Positions 1 to 8,623 are shown, numbered from the stretch's first letter. The stretch: DNA of 64,000 nt from Nitrospirota bacterium (GCA_021814615.1 JAKAHZ010000002.1:1-64000), one strand, 5' to 3'. Notes: generated from the sequence alone by a model not told the origin. Numbers and translations are program-made.

Positions 1-1
1 G

Positions 2-367
2 GTCAGCGGGTACCGGCTCTCCGGCGAACTCCCCGAGGGAAGCGGCGCTACTCTGCCGGACAATCTCATTCTCCGTTTGAATGAGCTCCGCGTCTCGGCA
101 GGGCCGTCGGGATATCCCTCGGACTGGGCAGCCGACGTGGACCTCTACCGTGAGGGCAAGCGGATCGCCCAGGGCACGCTCGGCCCGAACCGGCCGCTCT
201 TCTACGGGAATGTGGGCGTGTACCTCAAAAGCTTCGACTTCTCGCGCGGCCCCGTTGCCTTCCTCATGGTCAACAAGGATCCCGGCGCGATCTGGGCGCT
301 CGTCGGAGGCATCCTCTTCTCCCTGGGATCGGTGGTGCTGCTCCTGCTCAAGTGGAAACAGGTATAA
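2..367 (+). CDS. ResB-like cytochrome c biogenesis protein, C-terminal fragment
   Basis: The reading frame is open from the first bases of the window, so the true start lies upstream and only about 121 residues are visible. The visible part has a beta-rich segment with the pattern 'EGKRIAQGTLGPNRPLFYGN', which matches the family pattern of a short tag followed by 'N-x-P-L-x-Y-x-G' in ResB/Ccs1 proteins. It then has 'VNKDPGAIWALVGG' leading into a final transmembrane helix and a short basic tail. ResB works with a ResA/CcsA partner to present apocytochrome for haem attachment on the outer face of the membrane. Assignment rests on the C-terminus only. No partner gene is visible; mnmA follows 127 bases downstream and is unrelated. 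Confidence 0.55.
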   Translation, partial: VSGYRLSGELPEGSGATLPDNLILRLNELRVSAGPSGYPSDWAADVDLYREGKRIAQGTLGPNRPLFYGNVGVYLKSFDFSRGPVAFLMVNKDPGAIWALVGGILFSLGSVVLLLLKWKQV

Positions 368-493
368 CAGCTTGCAGGCTGGCCGGCTTGAAATATACGT
401 TTCGCACAAAGACTCGATAAGCTCTTCACGCCTTGGCGCCTTCACGCCGAAAAACCGCTCCTCTGCTGTTCTTTGCCCGTGGTACAATGGGCC

Positions 494-1561
494 ATGCCTG
501 AACGCATCCTTGTCGCCATGAGTGGAGGGGTGGACAGCTCCCTCACTGCAGCCCTGCTCCGGGAACAGGGTTTCCTGGTCGAAGGCGTGACCATGAAACT
601 CACCGCGGGCATCTGCTGCGACATCGCCTCGGCGCAGGCGGTCTGTTCTCATCTCCAGATCCCTCATCACGTCGTCGACATGCAGGAGGAATTCACCCGC
701 GTCGTGATAAGGAACTTCGTGGACGAATACCGCTGCGGCCGCACTCCCAATCCCTGCATCGCCTGCAACGATCTCATCAAGTTCGAGCGTCTTCTTTCCT
801 ATGCGAACGAAAAGGGTTTTGCACGCCTCGCCACGGGCCATTATGCCCGCATCGAACAGGACGCTCGCTCGAAGTATCCGGCGTTGAAGAAAGGCGTCGA
901 TCCCGACAAGGACCAGAGCTATTTTCTCTACCGGCTCACGCGCAACCAGATGCACCACGTGCTCTTTCCAATGGGGGAATTACGCAAGACCGACGTGCGA
1001 AGGATGGCGGCGGAACGGGGCCTCCCCGCTGCCGAGCGGCCGGAAAGTCAGGATATCTGTTTTGTGCCGGAGAACGACTACCGGTCGTTCCTTGCGGAGC
1101 AGGCGCCGGAGACGGTGAGGGGCGGAGAGATGGTGCTTGCCGACGGGACCGTGGTGGGCAGGCATGAGGGCGTGGCCTTCTACACCGTCGGTCAGCGCCG
1201 CGGCCTGGGCGTGGCAGCGGAAAACCGCCTCTACGTGATCCGCATCGATCCCGAAAAGAACCGTGTGGTGCTCGGGAAAAAGGAGGATCTTGCCGTCACC
1301 GCCATGTCGGTCGGCGATTGCCGGTTTGCCGCCGGAGACGCCGTTGGTCCCTCTTTTACCGCCCAGGTGAAGGTCCGCTACCGCTCAACGCCAGCAGCCG
1401 CGACCGTTCGACGCACCTCGCCGACAATCGTGGCCGTCGATTTTTCCTCGCCCGTCGCCGGCGTCACTCCGGGCCAGGCCGCGGTGTTTTATGACGATGA
1501 TACGGTAATCGGCGGAGGGATCATCGAGAACGCTCCTATGCAGGATGCCATGGCCCGCTGA
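494..1561 (+). CDS. mnmA: tRNA-specific 2-thiouridylase MnmA
   Basis: This enzyme adenylates and thiolates U34 in the wobble position of tRNA-Lys, -Glu and -Gln, taking sulfur from a persulfide relay. The P-loop 'MSGGVDSSLTAALL' lies near residue 10. The first catalytic cysteine is in 'GRTPNPCIACN' and the persulfide cysteine in 'ESQDICFVPEND'. 'ATGHYARI' and 'DKDQSYFLYRL' are also family signatures. At 355 residues it is full length. The track starts seven codons earlier, but the second ATG begins directly with 'MPERILVAMSGG', as in other family members; neither start has a clear ribosome binding site. It faces the end of the deoxysugar operon, with 26 bases between the two stop codons. Cytoplasmic housekeeping gene. 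Confidence 0.95.
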   Translation: MPERILVAMSGGVDSSLTAALLREQGFLVEGVTMKLTAGICCDIASAQAVCSHLQIPHHVVDMQEEFTRVVIRNFVDEYRCGRTPNPCIACNDLIKFERLLSYANEKGFARLATGHYARIEQDARSKYPALKKGVDPDKDQSYFLYRLTRNQMHHVLFPMGELRKTDVRRMAAERGLPAAERPESQDICFVPENDYRSFLAEQAPETVRGGEMVLADGTVVGRHEGVAFYTVGQRRGLGVAAENRLYVIRIDPEKNRVVLGKKEDLAVTAMSVGDCRFAAGDAVGPSFTAQVKVRYRSTPAAATVRRTSPTIVAVDFSSPVAGVTPGQAAVFYDDDTVIGGGIIENAPMQDAMAR

Positions 1562-1587
1562 ACCGGTCAGCGTTGCCACCATCGGTC

Positions 1588-3207
1588 TCATCGCACCAGA
1601 TCTTTTCTCAGGTATCCGCTGAACATCCCCAGGGCATAATAGACATATCGATCATGGTGGCGCTGAAGAAACCGCTCAGCCTCTTCCGGCCAGCCTGGAG
1701 GCAGGTTGAATTCCAGCCAGTCGAGCGAAAGGAAGGCGGGCGGTCTCGCCTCCAGTTCCCGGCGGAATAGGAGGGGTGAAAACCGCTCCTGCAAAAGGTC
1801 ATCGGTTGCGAGCGCGTTGGCGAAGCTCGGCCTGTCATCCACACCGACGAAGGTCAGATCCCGGCGAAATAGCGGGTGACAGGGCCAGACAGCAACGACG
1901 GTCTCGTCCTTCGGCACGACCTGCAGGAGCTGCGCGTAGTCATAGAGATAGAAGGGGGCCGGAGCGGTCATGCCGACCCCGCCCAGCAGCTTTCTGCTCG
2001 CCTCTGTGCTTACCCGGCTGTTGAAGGTCGTTTCCCGGAAATCGCCCGCAGCTGTTCCGCATTGAAGGGCAAGGGCGGCCACGGCGCCCGCTGCCAGCAC
2101 GATCCGCGCGGCCTGACGCATTGCCGGCCGCCGGATGGCGGCGAACAGATAAGGCGCAAAAAGAGCAAGTCCCAGAAGCACCGGCAGCAGATACTGCTCC
2201 AGGAAGCCTTTGACCAGAAATGATGAAGCTGCCGCCCCGGCCAGGATTCCCCACCCTCCCCCGGCTGCACGGTCCTTTTTCAGCAGAGCCTCCCTGACCC
2301 AGACAACCACCCCCAGCGCCGCGATGACTCCGAAAACAGGATTGGCAAGAAGGAACCCGCCCACCGCCGCACTGAGCGGCCCCAGCCCCCGGGCATCCTT
2401 GCCGAAATAACCGGTCAACGAAGAATAGCGATACTGAAGCACGTGGGTCTGCCGGATGTTGTCGATCAGGGAAATACCTTCGAAATGAAGCAATGCCGCG
2501 ACCGCGAGCACCGTGACGCCTGCAGCAGCGAAGGATGCGACGACATGGGCTCGCAGCCGATCAAGCCCGAGGCCCCTTCCGATGATGTTTCCCGCCAAAG
2601 CACAAACGAGGATCAGGGCGTATTTGGGCATGATCATGACCGAAAGAACGCTGAGCGCCGTTGCCGCTCCCGTCGTCGTCGGCGCCGGCATCCCGAGAAG
2701 AAGAACGAGCGCGCCTATCGCCGAGACCGCTGCGAGATGGTCCACGCTGTACTCCACGAGATAGGAGGAGATTCCGGGCGCCACGATAACGAGCAGAAAG
2801 GGAATGAGCCCGGCTGCCCGGTCTCCGGCGACGCGGCGGCCATGAACGAAGAAGAGGAGGCCGATGAGGAGCGTCAGAACAAGGCTCAGACCGCGCAGGG
2901 CATAGACCACAAACGCAGAGTCGGGAAAAAGGCGCAGATAGGGCGCTTCCAGGATATAGCCGAGGCCCGGATAGAAACAGAAGAAATCCGTTCCCGGCCG
3001 CATGCCTTGTGCGGTCATCCAGAGATTGTGGATGCCTGTCGCCTCGTCGAAAAAAGGAACGTGCGTTACGAGCCGCACCAGGAGAACGATCGTGGTGATC
3101 GCAATCGCGATGAGCGTCAGGACCCTCACCGCCCGTTCGGCTGTTGTCGCTCCCCTTGCCGCACCATCCGGAACAGCATTCGGCTCTCGTTGGTCCATGG
3201 TCGGCAT
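1588..3207 (-). CDS. ArnT/PMT-like membrane glycosyltransferase
   Basis: A polytopic membrane protein of 539 residues with about ten to twelve hydrophobic helices and a soluble C-terminal part. The first outer loop carries 'VPFFDEATGIHNLW', the acidic 'F-D-E' site typical of GT39/GT83-type enzymes that transfer a sugar from a polyprenyl phosphate carrier. The track start at 3570 is not credible because it runs through the upstream methyltransferase. I place the start at 3207, where the sequence TGATG overlaps stop and start and suggests translational coupling; an ATG at 3219 is the alternative. It is the last gene of the deoxysugar operon and probably delivers the finished sugar to an envelope acceptor such as lipid A, glycan or protein. 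The acceptor cannot be read from sequence. Confidence 0.75.
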   Translation of the reverse strand: MPTMDQREPNAVPDGAARGATTAERAVRVLTLIAIAITTIVLLVRLVTHVPFFDEATGIHNLWMTAQGMRPGTDFFCFYPGLGYILEAPYLRLFPDSAFVVYALRGLSLVLTLLIGLLFFVHGRRVAGDRAAGLIPFLLVIVAPGISSYLVEYSVDHLAAVSAIGALVLLLGMPAPTTTGAATALSVLSVMIMPKYALILVCALAGNIIGRGLGLDRLRAHVVASFAAAGVTVLAVAALLHFEGISLIDNIRQTHVLQYRYSSLTGYFGKDARGLGPLSAAVGGFLLANPVFGVIAALGVVVWVREALLKKDRAAGGGWGILAGAAASSFLVKGFLEQYLLPVLLGLALFAPYLFAAIRRPAMRQAARIVLAAGAVAALALQCGTAAGDFRETTFNSRVSTEASRKLLGGVGMTAPAPFYLYDYAQLLQVVPKDETVVAVWPCHPLFRRDLTFVGVDDRPSFANALATDDLLQERFSPLLFRRELEARPPAFLSLDWLEFNLPPGWPEEAERFLQRHHDRYVYYALGMFSGYLRKDLVR

Positions 3208-3983
3208 CAATCCGGACATGCCTCCCTCTTCACCTGCCGGCGAGACGCTTTTCTTGCCCGGATAAAGAGGGAACTCCCGAAGGGCAGGGAAATCCTGTCC
3301 AAGAGCCGGTTCTCCGCCTGAAGAATCCATCGCAAAACCGTGTTCAGCATGGGGGTGGGCATGGTCACGTCGGAATCCGGCGGGCGATCGCTCCTTCCCG
3401 GGAAAAACCGCCGGAGCAGCCGGAGTCCGGCGATAAGCGGAAAAAGCATGCTGACACGGTAGGTCGCGAACTCGACCGCGAAGCCGCATTCCCTGGCCTT
3501 CGCCAGGAGCTCCTTTTTTCGATACCGCCGCGCCGTATGCACGGCAACGTCGTGGCCGCTGCGCAGCCATTCGTACGCCGGCGCCTGGAGGATCAGCATG
3601 CCGCCGGGAGCCAGCGCATCGAAGAACCTGGCAAGAACCTGCCGGTCGTCGCGCACCCGGCGATGATACAGCACATCGATGCAGGTGATGACATCATAGG
3701 AACCGGGGGCAAGCCTGACCGTGTTCAGGTCCGCCTGCATCACCTTGCGCACGCCCCGTCTGGCGCAGAGGGCAAGCGCTTCTTCCGACACATCGCACCC
3801 CTGTGCTTCGCCGAACGGCGACAGCAGCTGCAGAAGCCCGCCGGTGCCGCAGCCTGCGTCGAAGATGCGGAGCGGCTTTCGCGGAGACCGGGAAAGCTGC
3901 CGCAGCACGAGATCGTGCGTCCCTGCGTACCACCAGTGCCCGTCTTCGCAGGCGTACATCCGTTCATATTCCCTGGGCTCCAC
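3207..3983 (-). CDS. Class I SAM-dependent methyltransferase
   Basis: 258 residues. It starts with 'EYERMYACEDGHWWYAGTH', a lead-in common in this methyltransferase subfamily. The SAM-binding loop is 'IFDAGCGTGGLLQLL', the acidic residue ending strand 2 is in 'GCDVSEEAL', and 'YDVITCIDVLYH' is motif IV-like. The C-terminal third has a hydrophobic stretch 'MLFPLIAGLRLL' that may touch the membrane. The gene sits between the aminotransferase (5 bases upstream) and the membrane glycosyltransferase (TGATG overlap). An N- or O-methyl group on the deoxyamino sugar, as made by SpnS- or DesVI-type enzymes, is the likely product, but the substrate is inferred from context. It could instead act on the lipid carrier or acceptor. 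Confidence 0.8.
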   Translation of the reverse strand: MEPREYERMYACEDGHWWYAGTHDLVLRQLSRSPRKPLRIFDAGCGTGGLLQLLSPFGEAQGCDVSEEALALCARRGVRKVMQADLNTVRLAPGSYDVITCIDVLYHRRVRDDRQVLARFFDALAPGGMLILQAPAYEWLRSGHDVAVHTARRYRKKELLAKARECGFAVEFATYRVSMLFPLIAGLRLLRRFFPGRSDRPPDSDVTMPTPMLNTVLRWILQAENRLLDRISLPFGSSLFIRARKASRRQVKREACPD

Positions 3984-3988
3984 GGCGT

Positions 3989-5107
3989 TCAGAGGCTCCG
4001 ATAGTAGGACTGCACGGCTTCGATCACCCGCCCGGCTTCGTCGTCGGTGAGGCCGGGATAGATCGGGAGCGAAAGGATCTCGCGTGCAAGACGTTCGGTC
4101 CGGGGCAGGGATCCCTGACCGTAGCCCAGGAATCCGTAGCCGCTCATGCGATGGACCGGCACGGGATAGTTCACTTTTATCTCGATACCACGGTCCCGGA
4201 GGAAGGCCGCGAGACCGTCGCGATGCTGAGTTCTCACAGTATAGGCATAGAACACGTGCGTCCTGCCCGGGGCGACTGCGGGTATCGCGAGGTCCCCCAT
4301 GCCGGCAAGCTCCCGCGAGTACCGACGGGCGATCTCCCGGCGCCGGGAGATCTTTTCGTCCAGCGATTGGAGCTGAAAATCCAGGAGCGCCGCCTGCAGC
4401 TCATCGAGCCGCGAATTATAACCCTCTTCCAGGGAATAATAAGCGCCCTGCATGCCGTAGAACCGCAGCCGCCTGACACGCGCCGCAAGATGCGCATCAG
4501 CGGTGACCACCATGCCCCCGTCGCCGAACCCGCCGAGCACCTTTGTGGGATAGAAGGAAAAAGCGCCCAGGTCGCCGAGGCTCCCCACCGGCACGCCGTC
4601 GACAAGCGCGCCTGCAGCCTGTGCGCAGTCCTCCACCACCCGCAGCCCCCGCCGCTTCGCGATCTCCCGGAGGGGCCCCATGTCGGCCGGCTGACCGAAG
4701 AGATGAACGGGCACGACGGCTTTCGCGGCAGGACCTATCGCGTCCTCGAGCCGCGCCACATCCATAAGGAACGAATCTTCCTCAACGTCCACGAAGACCG
4801 GCGTCGCTCCCGTTGCGCGAATGGCGGCGACGGTGGGGACCGCCGTGTTGGATACGGTGACCACCTCGTCGCCCGGCCCCACGCCGAGCGCCTTGAGCGA
4901 AAGGAAGAGCGCATCGGTGCCCGAATTGACCCCGATGCCGAAGGCGCTAAGGCACCGGGAGGAAAAGCGATTTTCAAACTTCTCGACCTCGGGGCCCAGG
5001 ATCAGGCGGCCCGATGAAAGAACCCGGTCCACGATCCCCTGCAGGGCCGGCCGGTCCCGTTCGTATTCGTCGAGATAGCGCCAATAGGGTATGGGTGCGG
5101 TTTCCAT
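3989..5107 (-). CDS. DegT/DnrJ/EryC1/StrS sugar aminotransferase
   Basis: A 372-residue PLP-dependent aminotransferase of the nucleotide-sugar family. The N-terminus has 'GINSGTDALFLSLKALG'-type cofactor phosphate contacts (here 'GVNSGTDALFLSLKALG'), and 'VVEDCAQAAGALVDG' holds the aspartate that pairs with the pyridine nitrogen. The Schiff-base lysine is in 'FSFYPTKVLGGFGDGG'. The 'FYPTK-LG-GDGG' form is typical of C3 aminotransferases such as FdtB, QdtB and DesV, though C4 enzymes in this family can look similar. It lies 4 bases after the oxidoreductase gene and 6 before the methyltransferase. It probably puts the amino group on a 2,6-dideoxy keto sugar made by the upstream dehydratase. C3 versus C4 cannot be settled by eye. 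Confidence 0.88.
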   Translation of the reverse strand: METAPIPYWRYLDEYERDRPALQGIVDRVLSSGRLILGPEVEKFENRFSSRCLSAFGIGVNSGTDALFLSLKALGVGPGDEVVTVSNTAVPTVAAIRATGATPVFVDVEEDSFLMDVARLEDAIGPAAKAVVPVHLFGQPADMGPLREIAKRRGLRVVEDCAQAAGALVDGVPVGSLGDLGAFSFYPTKVLGGFGDGGMVVTADAHLAARVRRLRFYGMQGAYYSLEEGYNSRLDELQAALLDFQLQSLDEKISRRREIARRYSRELAGMGDLAIPAVAPGRTHVFYAYTVRTQHRDGLAAFLRDRGIEIKVNYPVPVHRMSGYGFLGYGQGSLPRTERLAREILSLPIYPGLTDDEAGRVIEAVQSYYRSL

Positions 5108-5110
5108 GCC

Positions 5111-6088
5111 TTAATTCTCCAGGTGAACCGGGACCGAATCCCGCCAGAGGAGGTCCGCTGCCTGGGCCAGCCGGGCAGCGTCGTCCAGGAGATCGTCGAA
5201 GGGGGAGCCCTGCAGCAGCAGGCCCGCGGTATGCTCGATCATCAGCTGGAAATGATCTGCAGGGGGAATCGTGAGATCGAGCGTCTCCCGGCCTCTCGCG
5301 ATCCTGACTCTGACGGGCTGGTCGGCGGGAGTCGTGAAGGCCCGATCGATCCTGATCGTCCCTTCGCTGCCGAGAAGTTCATACCAGCACTCATAGGGAT
5401 GCTCGAAACCGATGGAGCAGAAAATCCCTTCGTGCACCGTCGTGATCCCGCAGGCCTGCAAGCCCACATTGAGATCGCCGCGCATGTCCGCACATCCCGC
5501 AAACCGCTCCGGAAATCCGCGCAGGTGAAAGAGCGCCGCGCTCATCGGATACCGGGCCTGGTCGTGAAACGATCCCCCGCCCTGCGCAGGTTCGGCTCGA
5601 AATCCGCCCCCGGAGAACGTGAACCGGAACGCAGCGCGCACCGCCCGAACTGCGCCGATCGCTCCGTTGTGCACAATCTCCTTGACGGCTGCGTGCGCCG
5701 GATGGTGCAGATACGCCAAGTTCTCGCGGAGCAGCCGCTTGTTCTTTCGGGCCGCGGCGATCATGCGTTCCACCGATGCAACGGTCAGACCGAGCGGCTT
5801 TTCGCAGATCACGTGCTTACCCCGTTCCAGCGCTCTGATGACCCACGCTTCATGGAGATGATTCGGCACGGATATATACACAAGATCGACGTTCCCTGCC
5901 GCTAGCAACTCGTCGTATTCCAATGCATCATAGGGGACCCCTGCCAGGAAACCCTGCACCCTGCTCCGGCTTCTACTGGCAATCGCGGCAAGATGCGCAT
6001 TCCCGGCGCGGACCAACGCAGGAAGGAAGCGCCGCCGTGCGATATCCGAGCAGCCGAGCACGCCGATGTTGATGCGTCCGCTCGTCAT
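5111..6088 (-). CDS. Gfo/Idh/MocA-family sugar oxidoreductase
   Basis: 325 residues with an N-terminal Rossmann fold ('NIGVLGCSDIARRRFLPAL'), the family signature 'GKHVICEKPLGLTV' and a C-terminal beta-sheet domain. KijD10-type members of this family reduce the 3-keto group made by sugar 2,3-dehydratases, and the gene follows the split 2,3-dehydratase directly. Reduction of the keto group of the 3,4-diketo intermediate is therefore the likely reaction, with NAD(P)H. The track start at 6118 is a TTG inside the upstream gene; the ATG at 6088 starts just before the Rossmann strand and is preferred, although a GGAG lies before the TTG. It ends 4 bases before the aminotransferase. The family also includes dehydrogenases and hydrolases, so the exact reaction is inferred. 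Confidence 0.85.
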   Translation of the reverse strand: MTSGRINIGVLGCSDIARRRFLPALVRAGNAHLAAIASRSRSRVQGFLAGVPYDALEYDELLAAGNVDLVYISVPNHLHEAWVIRALERGKHVICEKPLGLTVASVERMIAAARKNKRLLRENLAYLHHPAHAAVKEIVHNGAIGAVRAVRAAFRFTFSGGGFRAEPAQGGGSFHDQARYPMSAALFHLRGFPERFAGCADMRGDLNVGLQACGITTVHEGIFCSIGFEHPYECWYELLGSEGTIRIDRAFTTPADQPVRVRIARGRETLDLTIPPADHFQLMIEHTAGLLLQGSPFDDLLDDAARLAQAADLLWRDSVPVHLEN

Positions 6089-6101
6089 CGTCGATATCTG
6101 C

Positions 6102-6851
6102 TCACAGCAGGCAGGCAAGGATACTCCGGCAGCAGGAGTTGACCTGTTCTCCGCAGTGCAGAAAGTACCGGAGTTCGTTGGCGGTCATCCACCGGAAATC
6201 GGGAGGAAGGTCGAGCTCATACCGCTCGGGCAGCCGCAGGATGCGGTGCACCTGTTGCTCCCGGTAGAACCGCGCTCCCTCCTCGGACTGCCGGCTCTCG
6301 CGGATCAGCGGAAAGACGCCGGGGGAACTGAATTCGTCGAAGAGAAACGGCTTCTTGAGCTGCGGGCTGTCCGCATAGTTCTCCTGCGTGAACTGCACGG
6401 TCGGCGCAAGCTGCACCGCCTGCCGGTTGCCCACCTCCGCTTTCGCCTGCACCAGGAACGACGCGACTCCCTGCTCTTCCTTCACCAGCATGCCGATGAT
6501 CCCCGTACCGGCATTGTTCAGGATCGGCTGGCTCCACGACGCAACCTCCCGCGCCGGCGAAGAAACGCGGATGCCGATGATGGTGAAGAACCTTCCTTCC
6601 CTGTGCACGATCCGGCCCTGCGCGTCGCGTCGCCAGTCGGCAAGGCTGTTCAATCCCACCCGCTCCTGGAGCATATGGTTGCGCGCCTTTACGTCGTCAA
6701 GCCACTGCACGGCTTCGGCGATCGAACGCAGGAATGCCGGCTCGTCGCAATGGCCGAGAAGCCATTGCACAGCGGCATCGGCGGCCCGGCAGGCGACCAG
6801 GCTGCCGCGGCCCTCGGGGGGCGATAGGATATCCGCAGCTGTTCTCATCAT
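6102..6851 (-). CDS. NDP-hexose 2,3-dehydratase, half-size subunit B
   Basis: 249 residues. The core 'GRFFTIIGIRVSSPAREVASW' followed by 'QPILNN', 'FLVQAKAEVGNRQAVQLAP' and 'TVQFTQENY' matches one repeat of NDP-hexose 2,3-dehydratases such as EvaA, TylCVI and SpnO. Those enzymes are about 450-480 residues with two such repeats in one chain; this protein has only one. The neighbouring gene, 7 bases upstream, encodes the other. Both end in a similar tail ('CCRSILACLL' here, 'CARSVLSCLL' there), so they arose by duplication. A heterodimer acting on dTDP-4-keto-6-deoxyglucose to give the 3,4-diketo-2,6-dideoxy product is the simplest reading. There is no sign of a recent frameshift, because each has its own start and stop. 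Confidence 0.8.
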   Translation of the reverse strand: MMRTAADILSPPEGRGSLVACRAADAAVQWLLGHCDEPAFLRSIAEAVQWLDDVKARNHMLQERVGLNSLADWRRDAQGRIVHREGRFFTIIGIRVSSPAREVASWSQPILNNAGTGIIGMLVKEEQGVASFLVQAKAEVGNRQAVQLAPTVQFTQENYADSPQLKKPFLFDEFSSPGVFPLIRESRQSEEGARFYREQQVHRILRLPERYELDLPPDFRWMTANELRYFLHCGEQVNSCCRSILACLL

Positions 6852-6858
6852 CCTTTCC

Positions 6859-7650
6859 TCAGAGCAGGCAGGAGAGAACGCTCCGGGCGCAGGCGTTCAC
6901 CAGATTGTCCTCGCCGAGCAGCCTGCCGATCTGCCGGAGCGTCAGCCAGATGAATCCTTCGGGCAACGCACCCACGTCATGGTCGTCCACCAGCACGACC
7001 ATGTTACGGTTCGACTTGAAGAGGAAACGTCCTCCGTCCTCGGTCTGCAGTTTAGCGAACAGGATTCGCTCTTTCGGCGGATCGAGAAACAGCTCGACGA
7101 AGAGCGGCGCGGCCCCGCCGTGAACCAGCGTATAGTTGCTGTACGTGGCCTGCACGGTCGGCGAAAGCTGGACGCCGTGCAAATTGCCGGGCTCTTCCTT
7201 CGCCTGCAAGCAGAAATGCAGGATGCCGTCGATCTTTCTTGCCGCGATCCCGAGGATCCCGATCTCGGGTTGATCGATGATCGGCTGGTCCCAGGTCAGC
7301 TCACCGGCCGGAGACCGGTGCCGTACCCTCACGCCCCTGATGGTGAAGAACCTGCCGGTTTCGTGCCCGATGTTTCCCGTGTCCCCTTCGATGCGCCATC
7401 GCTCAAGCCTGTTGACGGAAACCTCGTCAATGCGCAGTTGCGAGCGGGAGCGCTGCGCTGCGATCCAGTGCCGGACGAAAACATCGTCATGACAGGACCA
7501 CACGACCATGCGGGAAACGGCAAGGTCGACAAGCGTGTCCACGGTGAATCCGAAATCGGGAATCGCCCGGCCGCGGCACTGCTCGGCCAGATGCCGTGCA
7601 AGACGCGACCGGAGGTCCTCAACTTGTTCGGTTCTGGTCTTTTCGTGCAT
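6859..7650 (-). CDS. NDP-hexose 2,3-dehydratase, half-size subunit A
   Basis: 263 residues. It carries the second copy of the 2,3-dehydratase repeat: 'GRFFTIRGVRVRHRSPAGELTW', 'QPIIDQPEIGILGI', 'FCLQAKEEPGNLHGVQLSP' and 'TVQATYSNYT'. The track start at 7776 lies deep in the upstream glycosyltransferase; the ATG at 7650 ('MHEKTRTEQ') with GGGGAA four bases before it is preferred and still overlaps that gene by 32 bases. In characterised enzymes two repeats make a pseudo-dimer in a single chain; here each is a separate gene. The N-terminal 60 residues, absent in the second subunit, contain a helical lead-in. The substrate is presumably dTDP-4-keto-6-deoxyglucose supplied by RmlA/RmlB encoded elsewhere. 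See the finding on the split enzyme. Confidence 0.8.
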   Translation of the reverse strand: MHEKTRTEQVEDLRSRLARHLAEQCRGRAIPDFGFTVDTLVDLAVSRMVVWSCHDDVFVRHWIAAQRSRSQLRIDEVSVNRLERWRIEGDTGNIGHETGRFFTIRGVRVRHRSPAGELTWDQPIIDQPEIGILGIAARKIDGILHFCLQAKEEPGNLHGVQLSPTVQATYSNYTLVHGGAAPLFVELFLDPPKERILFAKLQTEDGGRFLFKSNRNMVVLVDDHDVGALPEGFIWLTLRQIGRLLGEDNLVNACARSVLSCLL

Positions 7651-8623
7651 TGCTTCCCCGGAAATCCTGGAGGTACGCAATCTGGTCGTCGTTCGCCGGT
7701 CTCGGCATGAGCCGTTCGCGCACCACAAACTGCGGCTCCTTGGCAAGCGACTGATAGATCCTGCCGATATATTCACCGACGATGCTCATCGCCATCAGCA
7801 CGAGGCCTCGAAAGACCAGATTGGCCGACATGAGCGTCTCGTAATTCGAGAGCGCCATCGGAAGCCCCGTCTGATCGAAGGCCTTGATCCCGCCGTACAC
7901 GAGGCCAAAGAGCGTTACGCAGAATCCGACCAGGCCGATGATCCGAAGCGGCACCAGGGAAAAGCTGAATATCATGTTCCCCCAGAGGGTGAAGAGCTTT
8001 CGCAGGGTGTAGCCCGATTCGCTGGCAGCTCGTTTTCCGTGTTCGAGCTGAATAACGCCGATGTTCTGCGTTGACCGCAGGACGATCGCGTCCAGATAGG
8101 GAGTGGGGCCGGTATAGCCGACGATCTCCCGGACGAGGAACCGGTTCAGGATCTTGAAGCTCGACAGGTAGAGCCCCACGGGCTTCTTGAGCACGATGTC
8201 CGCCATCCGGTTGTGCAGCCTGCTCCCGAGATTGCGGAAGAAACCGTCATTCTTGACGGCATAGGACGCGTATACCACGTCATAGCCCTTGCCCATCTCC
8301 CGGACAAGCCTGGCAACTTCCCCGGGCGGATTCTGAAAATCGTCGTCCATGATCACGCAGAAGTCTCCGGTAGCGTGGTGCAGGCCGGCCATGACGGCGT
8401 TGTGCTCGCCGAAGTTTCTCGCCAGTTTAATATAGGCAATGCGGTCCGGGTGTTCGGCATGAAGCCTCCGGCAGACCGCGTCGGAATCGTCGCGGCTGCC
8501 GTCATTGACGAGAATGATATCGAGGCGATAGGCGCCGGCGTAGAGCCCCATAAGCGCCTGGCACAGGGGCCCGATCGTCCTTTCCGAATTGTAGACAGGG
8601 ATTACGATCGAAAGCGATTGCAT
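7619..8623 (-). CDS. Polyprenyl-phosphate glycosyltransferase (ArnC/DPM1-like GT2)
   Basis: 334 residues. The N-terminal GT-A domain has 'SIVIPVYNSERTIGPL', the strand end 'DIILVNDGSRDDS', 'RNFGEHNAVMAGL' and the metal-binding 'VIMDDDFQNPP'. Two C-terminal transmembrane helices ('LRIIGLVGFCVTLFGLVYGG' and the 'LVLMAMSIVGEYIGRIYQ' region) are as in ArnC. ArnC moves 4-formamido-arabinose from UDP to undecaprenyl phosphate on the inner leaflet; this homologue probably loads the deoxyamino sugar. The track start at 8923 adds 100 unrelated residues; the ATG at 8623 follows AGGAG by 12 bases. It is the first enzyme gene of the operon, and an ArnT-like transferase is the last, so the cassette has both a loading and a delivery enzyme. 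Confidence 0.88.
   Translation of the reverse strand: MQSLSIVIPVYNSERTIGPLCQALMGLYAGAYRLDIILVNDGSRDDSDAVCRRLHAEHPDRIAYIKLARNFGEHNAVMAGLHHATGDFCVIMDDDFQNPPGEVARLVREMGKGYDVVYASYAVKNDGFFRNLGSRLHNRMADIVLKKPVGLYLSSFKILNRFLVREIVGYTGPTPYLDAIVLRSTQNIGVIQLEHGKRAASESGYTLRKLFTLWGNMIFSFSLVPLRIIGLVGFCVTLFGLVYGGIKAFDQTGLPMALSNYETLMSANLVFRGLVLMAMSIVGEYIGRIYQSLAKEPQFVVRERLMPRPANDDQIAYLQDFRGSNARKDQNRTS

Noticed and set aside
2443-3321. 292-aa plus-strand ORF
   Set aside because: Antisense to the ArnT-like gene; highly charged composition without domain or ribosome binding site. Shadow of a GC-rich gene.
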